Positions 11,961 to 24,164 of a stretch of 64,000 nucleotides of DNA are shown here, piece by piece. The stretch comes from Ovis canadensis (Eukaryota > Chordata > Mammalia > Artiodactyla > Bovidae), in contig NC_091245.1 in assembly GCF_042477335.2 (NCBI RefSeq), forward strand, positions 118,640,501-118,704,500, written 5' to 3'. The notes under the pieces are model-generated. The model searched no databases. It was not told the DNA's origin and saw nothing but the letters and a program-made list of their open reading frames with translations. The first letter of the stretch is position 1, and every line of letters starts with the position of its first letter. The translations under genes and the position numbers were made by a program.

Positions 11961-12404
11961 AAGTCCAACAGGATGTGGCCATTGGCGGCCATGTGAAAAG
12001 GGGACATTAAAGATCATCCCAAAGTGTGCATTCTGGATGTCTCAGAAGACTGTCATATTACCAACAGAAACAGAATTTAGAAGGTGACAAAGCCTGTGGA
12101 ACACCCAAGTGATTATATTTAATCATCAGCTGGAAGTATGGGGCTGGTGCCAGGAAGACACAGTCCATGCCTTATTTTTTTCAGTGTTGATCCCTCCCTC
12201 CTCAAAAGTCCCCTTTGGGTTTCTGGATAACATCCTTTGCTGTTTCCTCCTTCCCTGTGGCAACTCTGTCCTAGGCTCCACCAGCTCCTCTCCTACTATT
12301 TGTCCCATATGGCTATGTTCCTCAGTCCTTTTCTCTTTCTACATCCTATCCCTGAATGTTTCACTTTGCCCATTACTTAACCACACCTCTATGTAAATGG
12401 CTCT

Positions 12405-12596
12405 GTAGAAGGCAGTGGTTGAGAACACAGGCTCTGGAATTGGCCTGGGCTCAAATTCCAGCTCCACCATATTCTGGACACGTGGTAAGGGACCTGTCAT
12501 ATCACCTAAAATGTGGTTTCTCACTTGTAAAATGTAGCTACAGAGTTGTGCTTTTATAGGATTTATCTGAGGATTAATACAAAATGTGCATTTTAA
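12405..12596 (+). mobile_element. MIR SINE
   Basis: Sense MIR: 'ggcagtggttgagaacacag' at 12411, 'gctcaaattccagctccacc' at 12449 and 'ctcacttgtaaaatgtagct' at 12520. Confidence 0.85.
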
Positions 12597-12818
12597 AAAG
12601 CTGGCTTAAAACTCAACATTTAAAAAACTAGGATCATGGCATCCAGTTCCATCATCCATGACTTCATGGCAAATAGACTGGAAAAAAGTAGAGACAGTGG
12701 CAAATTGTATTTTCTTGGGCTCCAAAATCACTGCAGATGTTGACTGCAGCCATGAAATTAAAAGATGTTTACTCCTTGGAACAAAAGTTATAACAAACCT
12801 AGACAGTGTATTAAAAAC

Positions 12819-12916
12819 GTATGTCTGATTCATGCTGAGGTTTGACAGAAAACAACAAAATTCTGTAAAGCAATCATCCTTCAATTAAAAAATAAATTAA
12901 TTAAAAAAAAAAAAAC
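12819..12916 (+). mobile_element. L1 3' end nested in BovB
   Basis: The last ~95 bp of a ruminant L1 ('tgctgaggtttgacagaaaa', then a long A run at 12902-12914) interrupts BovB between 'gtattaaaaa' and 'cagagacatcactttgcc', which are adjacent in intact BovB. Confidence 0.8.
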
Positions 12917-13981
12917 AGAGACATCACTTTGCCAGCAAAGGTCCATATAGTCAAAGCTATGGTTTTGAAAATAGGCAAAATGTTTGCCTGAGGAGGCTCA
13001 GAAAAGAAGAGAAGTGCAAGGCAAAGGTGAAAAGAAAAGATATACCCATCTGAATGCAGAGTTCCAAAGAACAGCAAGGAGAGATAAGAAAGCCTTTCTA
13101 AGTGAACAATGCAAAGAAACAGAGGAAAACAATGGAATGGGAAAGACTAGAGATCTCTTCAAGAAAACTGGAGATACCAAGGGAAAGTATCATGCAAAGA
13201 TGGGCTCAATAAAGGACAGAAACAGTATGGACCTAACAGAAGCAGAAGATGTTAAGAAGAGGTGAAAAGAATACACAGAAGAACTGTACAAAAAAGATCC
13301 TCATGACCCAGATAACCACGATGGTGTAGAGCCAGACATCCCAGAGTGAGAAGTCAACTGGGCCTTAGGAAGCATCACTACGAACAAAGCTAGTGGAGGT
13401 GATGGAATTCCAGTTGAGCCATTTCAGATCCACAAAAATAATGCTGTTAAAGTGCTGCACTCAATATGCCAGTAAATTTGGAAAATTCAGCAGTGGCCAC
13501 AGGAATAGAAAAGGTCAGTTTTCATTCCAATCCCAAAGAAAGGAAATGCCAAAGAATGTTCAAAATCCTGCATAATTTCACTCATTTCACATGCTAGTAA
13601 AGTAATGCTAAAAACCCTCCAAGCTAGGCTTCAACAGTACCTGAACCGAGAACTTTCAGACATTCAAGCTGGATTTAGAAAAGGCAGAGGAACCAGAGAT
13701 CAAATTGCCAACATTCGTTGGATCATAGAAAAAAGCAAGAGAATTCCAGAAAAACATCTACTTCTGCTTCACTGGCTACATTAAAGCTTTTGACTGTGTG
13801 GATCACAACAAACTGAAAAATTCTTAGAGAAATAGGAATACCATCTGACTGGCTTCCTGAGAAATCTGTATGCAGGTCAAGAAGCAATAGTTCGAACCTG
13901 ACATGCAACAACGGACTGGTTCAAAATTGGAAAAGGAGTACATCAAGGCTGTACATTGTTACCATGTTTATTTAACTTCTA

Positions 13982-14218
13982 TGCAGAGTGAAAGAGAAAG
14001 TGAAAGAAAGTGAAGTCGCTCAGTCGTGTCCAACTCTTTGCAACCCCATGGACTGTAGCCCACCGGGCTCCTCTGTCGATGGGATTTTCCAGGCAAGAAT
14101 ACTGGAGTGGGTTTCCATTTCCTTCTCCAGGAGATCTTCCTGAGGAATTGAGCCCAGGTTTCCTGCATTGTAGGCAGATGCTTTACTGTCTGAGCCACCA
14201 GTGAAGTCCTTTGCAGAG
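13982..14218 (-). mobile_element. Bov-tA SINE inserted in BovB, short TSD
   Basis: A minus-strand Bov-tA (13989-14211) splits the BovB RT region after 'ttatttaacttctatgcagag'. The 7-bp TGCAGAG occurs on both sides (13982-13988 and 14212-14218). Confidence 0.88.
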
Positions 14219-15369
14219 AACCTCATGCAAAATGCTGGGCTGAATAAAGAAAGCACAAGCTGGAAACAAGATTGCAGGGAGAAATATCAGTAACCTCAGA
14301 TAGGCAGATAACATCACTCTTATGGCAGAAAGCAAAGAGGAACTAAACAGAGAGCCTCTTGATGAAGGTGAAAGGGGAGTGTGGAAAAGCTGGCTTAAAA
14401 CTCAACATTCAAAACACTAAGATCATGGCATCCGGTGTCATCACTTCCTGGCATATAGATGGGGAAACAATGAAAACAGTGACACAGACTTTATTTTCTT
14501 GGACTCCATAATCACTTGGGTGGTGACTGCAACCATGAAATTAAAAGACGCTTGCACCTTGGAAGAAAAACTATGACAAACTTAGACAGCATATTAGAAA
14601 GCAGACACATTAGTTTGCCAGCAAAGGCCCATATAGTCAAAGCTATCGTTTCTCCAGTAGCCATATATAGATATGAGAGTTGGACAATAAGGAAGGCTGA
14701 GCAGTTGAAGGATTGATGCTTTCAAATTGTGGTGCTGGAGAAGACTCTTGGGAGTCCCTTGGATAACAAAAATATCAAACCAGTCAATCCTAAAGGAAAT
14801 CAACTGGGAATATTCATTGGAAGGACCAATGCTAAAACTGAAGCTCCAATACTTTGACGACCTGAGGAGAAGAGCCGACTCATTGGAAAAGACCCTGATG
14901 GTGGGAAAGATGGAAGACAAAAGGAGAAGCAAGTGGCCAAAGATTAGATGGTTGGACAGCATCACTGACACAATGGACATGAGTCTGAGCAACCTCCAGG
15001 AGATGGTGAGGGACAGGGAATCCCAGCGTGCTGCAGTCCATGGGGTTGCAAAGAGCTGGACACGATTTAGTGACTGAACAACAACAACAATAAATCTTCA
15101 GTGAATGGTTATTATTAGTAACTACAGTTCGTACCTAGAACTTGAGATCTCTCTCCTGATGGCCAAATTCATACAGAGAGCTGTCACCTGGGCAGGATCC
15201 CCTGAAATCTGAAAGTAAGCTGGTCATCTTTGTCAGCTCCTTCAACCCTGCCCCTCCTCCGTGTTACAACCATTCATCCAATCATCCAAAGTAGAATCAA
15301 GGGACGCAGTGTATAATTCTCTCACTATCCTACCCCCCACATCCATCTGCCTTCAGATCCTATAAGATA

Positions 15370-15880
15370 AAGTTCCCAAAAACTCACCTGGTATTAAAAA
15401 GCCCATTATTATCTTGTTCTAGCTTCTCTGCCCAATTCCCACTAGTTCTTTTATTCCCCAATATACTCACATAGCCCACTCCAGCTTCATATCAAGTACC
15501 TATCATTCCTCACAAACAGCAAGCAATTGAATATAAGTACCTTTGTATATTTCATTCCTTTTCCTGGAATGTCCATCTTCTTATGCCCAATATGGATAAT
15601 TAATTCTTGCTTGACTTTAATGCCTCAGCTTGTGTCACCTCCCCGTGAAGCGTTTCCTGGCCGCCAGTGGGCAGTCAAATGCCTTTCCTTCTGCTTCTAT
15701 AAAAAGGCGTATTCCCCTACTGTGACAGTCACCACACTGGAATTGTTGATTTGCTTTGTCTCTTTTCTCTAGTATATTGTAAGGCACTCACAAGCAAGGA
15801 CAATGTCTTATGGCCCAACTCTCTCCCTCAACCCCCAATCTAGCACGATATATAGTTCATAGCAGGTTTTCCAACGTTTT
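15370..15880 (+). mobile_element. L2 LINE 3' end
   Basis: The text follows the sense L2 3' end: 'cattccttttcctggaatgtcc', then 'tgtcacctccccgtgaagcg' at 15636, 'actgtgacagtcaccacact' at 15719, 'tctagtatattgtaaggcac' at 15768 and 'gacaatgtctta' at 15800. The 81-codon frame at 15527-15772 lies within it. Confidence 0.75.
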
Positions 15881-16376
15881 CACATATAAATGAATAGCTG
15901 AATGGTCAAACAAAATAAGATAATCCTAGAAGTTTCATGCCCTGTTTTGTCAGCATGATTAATCATAAAATTCATAATAAAACAATTCAAAAGGTTTTCG
16001 GATTTAGTCCATACCTCTGGAACAATAAACAATAGCTTTTCTATCTTATTTTTCAAGATACGTATCTTTTCAAGCTAATGGGTAGTTTTTATTTTCTCCT
16101 TCATGCTTTCCTAAATGTTCTGTGGTAAATGTCTTGATTCATACCAAATCAGTCACCTGATTAAAAAAAGAAAATTTAAAGGAAAGCCTGAAAGAAATCC
16201 ATCTTCAAATATGAGGACTTAATCCAAATGGTTGGGTAATGTGATATCTAAAGATCATAATTCAAATTGCCAAATTGTCATTGTACTGCGCGTTGAGGAC
16301 CAGGGTGGAGGATAAATTCCAGGTAGCAAGATATTTTTAAAAATGAATAATTTTTTGAGCTTTTCATTTTAAATTG
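15881..16376. other. No recognised feature
   Basis: AT-rich, unassigned. Confidence 0.5.
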
Positions 16377-16690
16377 GGCTTCCCTGATAGCTCCCCTGGT
16401 AAAGAATCTGCCTGTAATTCAGGAGACCCCGGTTCAATTCCTGCTTTGGGATGATCCGCTAGAGAAGGGATAGGCTACCCACTCCAGTATTCCTGGGCTT
16501 CCCTTGTGGCTCATCTGGTAAAGAATACGCTTGCAATGCAGGAGACCTGGGTTCAGTCTCTGAGTTGGGAAGATCCCCTAGAGAAGGGAACGGCTACCCA
16601 CTCCAGTATTCTTGCCTAGAGAACTCATGGACTGTATAGTCCATGGGGTCGCAAAGAGTCAGACACGACTGAGTGACTTTCACTATTTTG
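16377..16690 (+). mobile_element. Double-headed Bov-tA SINE
   Basis: Two tRNA-like heads occur in tandem: 'gggcttccctgatagctccc' at 16377 and 'gggcttcccttgtggctcat' at 16495. One BovA body follows, ending in 'gactgagtgactttcacta'. This is a Bov-tA with a duplicated 5' part of about 118 bp. Confidence 0.88.
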
Positions 16691-16815
16691 TTTTGAGGTA
16701 TAGCCGATTAACAATGTTTTGATAGTTTCTGGTGAAAAGTGAAGGGACTCAGCTATACGTATATATGTATGCATTCTCCCTCAAACTCCCCTCCCATACA
16801 GGCTGCCACACAACA
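16691..16815 (-). mobile_element. L1 3'UTR fragment
   Basis: 'ttttgaggtatagccgatta' followed by 'acaatgttttgatagtttct' and the 'ctccctcaaactcccctccc' segment reads as antisense ruminant L1 3'UTR. Confidence 0.65.
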
Positions 16816-17403
16816 AGAAAAAGATAATAATAATTTCTAAGCACATCCCTCTAATTCAAGAACAATAGGTCCTACTAATCGGGGATGATGATAAGAAAAT
16901 TAATTCCCAGTGAGCTTACAAGATCAGTGCTTGATACCTATCAAACATCTCTTATCATGGAGGCTCTATTTTCATGCAATTTCTTGGGGTCAGCCTCACT
17001 ACCCTTCTTCCCCATACCTAGATCCTTGGTGATCAAGGATGCTGGAAAGCATCTTATCCTGCCATTAATCTACCAGGCCCCTGCCCAAACCCACCTCCTG
17101 GGAACCTTGACTCCGAGCCTGAGGCGTCTCCCCAAGTGTCTGAATGGACAGCAGCTCTGGGTTCTGAGCTGCCTTTAGTACTTTAGGGATTGAAACTGTC
17201 CTCCAATCCTGAACTTATAAACGAAAAGCTCTCTTCCAGGTTGAGAGAATGAACGTCAGATAATGAAAGGCATAAAGAAAGGAAACTCAGAGGGACCAGC
17301 CTGCCCAGAGATCAGTGACTTAGACAATACTGCCACCCGTCGGTCAAAAATAAAAGTATATCTGGTCTTTTCACCAAATTTGGAGGGATCTAATGGAAGA
17401 TTT
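16816..17403. other. No recognised feature
   Basis: A 97-codon frame (16885-17178, +) has no recognisable domain. Composition is ordinary. Treated as non-coding, with some doubt. Confidence 0.4.
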
Positions 17404-17626
17404 TGGCTTCTCTGGTGGCTCAGATAGTAAAGAATCCACCTGCCAAGGCCGGAGACCTGGGTTCAATCTCTGGGTCAGGAAGATCCCCTGGAGAAGGAAA
17501 TGGCAACCCACTCCAGTACTATTGCCTGGAGAATCCCCATGGGCAGAGGAGCCTGGTGGGCTATAGTCCATGGGGTTGCAAAGAGTCAGACATGACTGAA
17601 GCGACTTAGCACATAGACTTAGCACA
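17404..17626 (+). mobile_element. Bov-tA SINE
   Basis: Head 'ggcttctctggtggctcaga' at 17404, body with 'gaagatcccctggagaagga' at 17478, tail 'gaagcgacttagcacatag'. Confidence 0.92.
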
Positions 17627-17972
17627 ATGGAACATTTCACATAGATTTGGAATGGGCAATAGCTGAATTTTTATTACCATTATTACTGTTGCTTTGACAA
17701 TAAGCCTTTTATATTTATAACATAATCACAATTACAGCAGGCCGATGAGCAGGGTCTGCGGCAGAAATTGAGGTTCTGGGAATTGGAGGAGGAAATAGTT
17801 CGGAACCTAACAGAGAGTAAAGGGCAAGAAAGGTTGGGCAAAGTGCCCCGATGATGAAAAATAGATGGAAAAACCAGGAAATAACAGTCTTGGTAGACTG
17901 AGTGCCTCCCATACACCACAAAACAACTGGCCTAGGTAACTTCACATTAGGAGTGTAATTTAACCCCCATTA

Positions 17973-18272
17973 AAACCCCACTCAGAGAAGGCAATGGCGA
18001 CCCACTCCAGTATTCTTGCCTGGAAAATCCCATGGGTGGAGGAGCCTGATGGGCTGCAGTCCATGGGGTCGCTAAGAGTCGGACACAACTGAGTGACTTC
18101 ACTTTCACTTTTCACTTTGATGCATTGGAGAAGGACATGGCAACCCACTCCAGTGTTTTTGCCTGGAGAATCCCAGGGACGGAGGAGCCTGGTGGGCTGC
18201 CGTCTGTGGGTTCGCACAGAGTTGGACACGACTGAAGCTACTTAGCAGCAGCAGCAGCAGCCAAACCCCACT
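17973..18272 (+). mobile_element. BovA2 SINE with 10-bp TSD
   Basis: BovA2 dimer at 17983-18262 with a CAG-rich tail. It is flanked by AAACCCCACT at 17973-17982 and 18263-18272. The right copy is also the left target-site duplication of the BovB that follows. Confidence 0.92.
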
Positions 18273-19964
18273 ACCAAGGGAACATTTCATGCAAAGATGG
18301 ACTTGACAAAGGACAGAAATGGTATGGACCTAACAGAAGCAGAAGATATTAAGAAGAGGTGGCAAGAATACACAGAACTGTACAAAAACTCTTCACGACC
18401 CAGATAATCACGATGGTGTGATCACTAATCTAGAGCCAGACATCCTGGAATGCGAAGTCAAGTGGGCCTTAGAGCATCACTACAAACAAAGCTAGTGGAG
18501 GTGATGGAATTCCAGTTGAGCTATTTCAAATCCTGAAAGATGATGCTGTGAAAGTGCTGCACTCAATATGTCAGCAAATTTGGAAGACTCAGCAGTGGCC
18601 ACAGGACTGGAAAAGGTCAGTTTTCACTCCAATCCCAAAGAAAGACAATGCCAAAGAATGCTCAAACTACCACAAAATTGCACTCATCTCACATGCTAGT
18701 AAAGTAATGCTCAAAATTCTCCAAGCCAGGCTTCAAATACATGAACTATGAACTTCCAGATGTTCAAGCTGGTTTTAGAAAAGGTAGAGGAATCAGAGAT
18801 CAAATTACCAACATCCGCTGGATCATGGAAAAAGCAAGAGAATTCCAGAAAAACATCTATTTCTGCTTTGTTGACTATGCCAACGCCTTTGACTGTGTAG
18901 ATCACAATAAACTGGAAAATTCTGAAAGAGATGGGAATACTAGACCATCTGACCTGCCTCTTGAGAAACCTATATGCAGGTCAGGAAGCAACAGTTAGAA
19001 CTGGACATGGAACAACAGACTGGTTCCAAATAGGAAAAGGAGTATGTCAAGGCTGTATATTGTCACCCTGCTTATTTAACTTCTATGCAGAGTACATCAT
19101 GAGAAATGCTGGACTGGAAGAAACACAAGCTGGAATCACGATTGCCAGGAGAAATATCAATAACCTCAGATATGCAGATGATACCACCCTTATGGCAGAA
19201 AGTGAAGAGGAACTCAAAAGCCTCTTGATGAAAGTGAAAGAGGAGAGTGAAAAACTTGGCTTAAAGCTCAACATTCAGAAAATGAAGATCATGGCATCTG
19301 GTCCCATCACTTCATGGGAAATAGATGGGGAAACAGTGGAAACAGTGTCAGACTTTATTTTGGGGGCTCCAAAATCACTGCAGATGATGATTGCAGCCAT
19401 GAAATTAAAAGACACTTACTCCTTGGAAGGAAAGTTATGACCAACCTAGATAGGATATTCAAAAGCAGAGACATTACTTTGCCAACAAAGATCCGTCTAG
19501 TCAAGGCTATGGATTTTCCAGTAGTCATGTATGGATGTGAGAGTTGGACTGTGAAGAAAGCTGAGCGCCGAAGAATTGATGCTTTTGAACTGTGGTGTTG
19601 GGGAAGACTCTTGAGAGTCCCTTGGACTGCAAGGAGATCCAACCAATCCATTCTGAAGGAGATCAGCCCTGGGATTTCTTTGGAAGGAATGATGCTGAAG
19701 CTGAAACTCCAGTACTTTGGCCACCTCATGTGAAGAGATGACTCATGGGAAAAGACTCTGATGCTGGGAGGGATTGTGGGCAGGAGGAGAAGGGGACGAC
19801 AGAGGATGAGATGGCTGGATGGCATCACTGACTCGATGGACATGAGTTTGAGTGAACTCCAGGAGTTGGTGATGGACAGGGAGGCCTGGCGTGCTGCGAT
19901 TCATGGGGTCGCAAAGAGTTAGACAAAACTGAGCGACTGAACTGAACTGAACTGAAAACCCCAC
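18273..19964 (+). mobile_element. BovB LINE, 5'-truncated, TSD visible
   Basis: It starts in the linker before the RT and runs to the (CTGAA)n 3' tail at about 19954. The 169-codon frame at 18931-19440 carries RT motif B (GVCQGCILSPCLFNF, about residues 36-50) and the motif C YADD box. An upstream frame at 18741-18998 carries motif A-like FCFVDYANAFDCVDH. Frame breaks separate them, so it is dead. The target duplication AAACCCCAC occurs at 18263-18271 and 19956-19964. Confidence 0.93.
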
Positions 19965-20022
19965 CAGACTGGATACTTCCATGCCCTTGACTAGAGTGGA
20001 AGGGGTCAAAGAGGTGACAGAT

Positions 20023-20828
20023 TTGCATAAGCTCAATCAGTCATTCAGTTCAGTCGCTCAGTTGTGTCTGACTCTTTGCGACCCCATGGACTGTAACACC
20101 CCAGGCTTCCCTGTCCATCACCAGCTTCCGGAGCTTGTTCAAACTCACATCCATTGAGTCAGTGATACCATCCAACTATCTCATCCCCTGTCATCACCTT
20201 CTCCTCCTGCCCTGAATCTTTCCCAGAATCAGGGTCTCTTTCAATGAGTCAGTTCTTCACAATAGGTGGCCAATGTATTGGAGCTTCAGCTTCAGCATCA
20301 GGACTTCCAATGAATATTCAGGACTGCTTTTCTTTAGGATTGATTGATTTGATCTCCTTGCAGTCCAACAGACTCCCAAGAATCTTCTCCAACACCACAA
20401 TTCTAAAGCATCAATTCTTTGGTGCTCAGCTCTCTTTATGGTCCAGCTCTCACATCCATGTATGACTACTGGAAAAGCCATAGCTTTGACTAGATGGACT
20501 TTTGTTGGCAAAGTAATGTCTCTGCTTTTTAATATGCTGGTTAGACTTGTCATAGCTTTTCTTCCAAAGAGCAAGCATCTTTTAATTTCATGGCTGCAGT
20601 CACCATCCCAGTGATTATGGAGCCCAAGAAAATAAAGTCTGTCACTGTTTCCATTGTTTCCCCACCTATTTGCCATGAGGTGATGGGTCCCAAAGCCATG
20701 ATCTTCATTTTTTGAATGTTGAGTTTTAAGCCAACTTTTTCAATCTTTTTTTTTTTTCACTTTCTTCAAGAGGCTCTTCAGTTCCCCTTAACTTTCTTCC
20801 ATAAGGGTGGTGTCATTGCATAAGCTCA
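20023..20828 (-). mobile_element. BovB LINE, 5'-truncated, 13-bp TSD
   Basis: Minus-strand BovB 3' end (20036-20815), flanked by TTGCATAAGCTCA at 20023-20035 and 20816-20828. It contains a 139-codon relic frame (20257-20676) of the C-terminal region. It faces the plus-strand BovB ending at 19954, tail to tail. Confidence 0.93.
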
Positions 20829-20913
20829 CAGCTCAGCAACAACAGGGCTGGTTTGAATTCAAGTCTATCTGTCCACTGTCATGCTACTGTCCAAAGCACC
20901 TGGTCTCACTTCT

Positions 20914-21155
20914 CAAATTTGTGTGCATGCATTCTAAGTCGCCTCAGTCATGTCTGACTCTTTGCGAACCTATGGACTGTAGCCTACCAGGCTCTTCTGT
21001 CCTTGGGATCCTCTAGGCAATAACACCGGAGTGGGTTGCCATGTCCTCCTCCGGGGGGTTTCCTGACCCAGGGATTGAACACAGGTGTCTAATGTCTCCT
21101 GCATTTGCAGGCAGGTTCTTTACCACTAGCTCCACCTGGGAAGCCCCAAATTTGT
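20914..21155 (-). mobile_element. Bov-tA SINE with 9-bp TSD
   Basis: Minus-strand Bov-tA at 20923-21146. It is flanked by CAAATTTGT at 20914-20922 and 21147-21155. Confidence 0.92.
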
Positions 21156-24100
21156 AGGGCAGACATTGAGTCTATAAGACAATTTTCTTGTTTTGATCAC
21201 AATGTCCTACTAGGGTATCAGATAAAGGAAGTTGTTGCTTTTGGTTTAAAGTTGAAATGTTGAACAGAAGAATGCATACCCTTGGAAATCTGGTGCCAGT
21301 GATGCTCCATATCCAGCAAGGGCTTTTTTCTCCTCTTACCTGCCCCATTTCTCTCTCCCCTCTGAAATCCTCTGCTTAACTATAGATAGATACAGTAACA
21401 GTTTAAACCCATGCTCCCAGTTCAACAGCCACTAACTACAAGTGGATGCTGAGCACTTGAAATGTGGCTTGTCCAAGTTGACATACACTGTATGTGTAAA
21501 ATATCAGATTTCTAAGACATCATATATAAATTAAAACATAAAATATTTCACTAATGATTTTATATTGATTGCATAGTGACATGATACTATTTTGAATATA
21601 TTAGATTAAATAAAGTATATTGTTAAAATTAATTTCACCCATTTCTTTTTACTTTTTAATGGAACTACTAGAAAAATTAATTACATATGAGGACAGCACT
21701 ATATTTCCATTGGAGAGCACCATGGTAAAGTCACGCAAACATGCTTTCTTAAAGGCATTTCCTACATTAATTAGTATATGATCATGTGAAATGAAATCTA
21801 TTTATTCCTTAATTGATAGACAGAAAACTGTCACCTGAGGTTCAGTTAAGACAGTTGTAATTATAAGGCAGGAGTCTCGCATTGTGAGGAAACTAATGAA
21901 GTCTGATTTTCTCAGATTGCATCTTACAAGTGACTGAAGAGTTCACTAATCATCCCAAAGTTTTTATCCTACAGATCACATTAATAATAGTGTAATTTAT
22001 ATACTAGAGCATGTAGCCTATCAGACTTAACAAAGAACTACACATTCTTACATTAAAGGAAATGGAACCATTGCTGTTCTACTCAGAGGTGTGTTCCTAA
22101 CGCTGTATAATCTCATCCCTAATTAGTTCAGTGCCTTTAAACTGGTGGAAAGATCACTGTGAGCTTGACTGTCACACCCTAAGGTTAAAGCAGTTCAACC
22201 TCCAAAGCTCAATTTCAGGCTAACCAGCTTTCTTGACAGGTTTTTCTTATCTCATTAAAAAAAAAAAAAAAACCCTGGAAAAATGCCCTTAAAGAAATAT
22301 ACAAGCCCATGAACTCCTAAAGATAGCATATATTCAAAGTTCCTAAGCAGAGACCTAAAGAGCAAGTTTAGTCAATGGCTCCCCAGGGTGACAAATCGTC
22401 AGTGCAAACTACATGGAGTTACACCCTCTGCAGGACCCTCGGGACAACAGTGGCCTGAGACTAGGACACGTCAGCAAGGATGAGAGCCAGCAGAAATGCT
22501 TCCTGCCTGCCCAAGAATGTTAAACAGCCTCTACCTCCCTTTGCCCTGGAGACAGGCTCTCTGTCCATAATGATGCTGAGTTTCCAGTCAGGAGGTGGAT
22601 GCACTGATTGATTCCTCAAGTTCACCTTCAAAACCAGACTCTAACCTCCAGCTCTCTGCAGAAAGGAACACACCCAAAAAGTTAAACTGAAGTAAAAAAC
22701 AACCTTGGTCTGAGGTCTCCTAGGAACCCATTGCAGGATGCAAACTCAACAGCTATCTTCTGCCAGCTCTTCTCAATTTTCTCTGCTATGTGTGATATTT
22801 TCCATGGATGAGACCAGAGATGTTGGTTGTAAATGATAGACAGATGTTTAAACAATTTTGTTGCTGAAACATGATAATTTCCAGAAGCCCCTTTTCTGTA
22901 CACAGTGTCTTTCGGTAAGACCCACCACAAAGAAAATGAATTGTACAAGAATGGCAGCAGATCTGGAAATTAACCAGGAAACTGGATCATAACATGCCTC
23001 AAAAAAAAACAAAAAACCATTAATTGGAAACAGGCCAGTTTTTAGGGGTCAAGAAAAGAATACACCCTGAGTTCTCAGCAACTGGCTACATTTCACAGTC
23101 AGTAACCTCCAGCTTGTCAGGGAGGATTGTGGTTAATGCTGCGAAAGACATGTGCTGAAAGGTTTCTAGTTGCCCTTAAATTCCTGATTTCTAGTCAGGA
23201 TATCATACTGCACATGTGCAAAGGAGAAAAGTCTGGTTTAAATGGGACCTGCTGTAAGTAAACCCAATATATAAAATCTTATAAAAATCAATACATTAGA
23301 ACGTGGTCATTTATATCAAAACACTATAACTTCAAAATATTTTAAGTGAAATTTTTCTTATTCAGATATTAGGTTGAATCACACTAAATTATCAATACTT
23401 GACTATTTTGACCAAATATAAAACAAAATCCTGGTGATCCTATATGTTTCAATATACACATTTCATTAACAACAAAGAGGCTACAAAATTTTAAAGAGGG
23501 AATTAGGAATGCTTACTAACTCCAAAGTGGTAGTAACAAAAATTCTTTTAAGGCTTCTCAAATAATAATTCAAAATCAACAGAAAAATATGTTGTTTAAC
23601 TTTTTCAATTTTGATCTACAAAATCTTTCAGTAGCACAATATAGCCTGTTTAATTTAAGTACCACTTGATATAATCATTGATGACTAAGAATTTTGATAA
23701 TAATTTGGTAATGTCTAAAATAACTTTAATAAACTTCATATTTATATTTTTCACATTTCAAAGTAGCTTTAATTGAAATAAATCAATTAAGTCATGCCCC
23801 CAAATCCTTTGTGAAAATGAGACAAAGATGGAAGAGCGGGAGGAAAAAAGGGAAAGATAAACTAATTTTGATTATTAGAATTTATACATCTAAACAAAGG
23901 TTGCCTTTCAAAGCAGTCACCATAGGAAGCTATATGTCTACAGGTGATATGACCACATAGCTTAAAATGTCTATGGAATTCCTCTTGGAACTGCCTTCAA
24001 AGCTATATAAGAAAAAGAGTACAATACTTAATAGTCATATTTCTTCTATCCTTCTTCTTGCTTTTAAAATTCAAACTAGGATCAGCCAGCTACTAACCTG

Positions 24101-24164
24101 CTATTTCACAAACTTAGATCCAAATGCTTTGGGGTTATAATATTTGCTGAAATACATATACAAT
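21156..24164. other. 3 kb AT-rich stretch, nothing recognised
   Basis: No SINE, LINE or LTR that I can name, apart from an A run at about 22256-22273. The longest frame (22682-22948, minus, 88 codons) has no motif I know. This is the longest stretch free of young repeats in the window. Confidence 0.5.

Larger units (their letters stand above)
12597..15090 (+). mobile_element. BovB (RTE) LINE, rearranged and dead
   Basis: BovB encodes an APE-type endonuclease plus reverse transcriptase. Here a 3' ORF piece (12597-12966) precedes a second piece that starts further upstream in the element (about 12976) and runs to the 3' end (12976-15090). The second piece contains degraded frames for the RT region, for example 'GDGIPV'- and 'KVMLK'-like text. 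It has many frame breaks and stops. A short L1 3' end is inserted at 12819-12915 and a Bov-tA at 13989-14211. The order is not colinear with an intact element, so either two copies are juxtaposed or one was rearranged. Confidence 0.9.

Noticed and set aside
16377-16450. tRNA gene-like sequences in SINE heads, here and in all Bov-tA and CHR copies
   Set aside because: They are tRNA-Glu-derived SINE promoters that lack intact acceptor stems and CCA-adjacent ends, and they are followed by SINE bodies.
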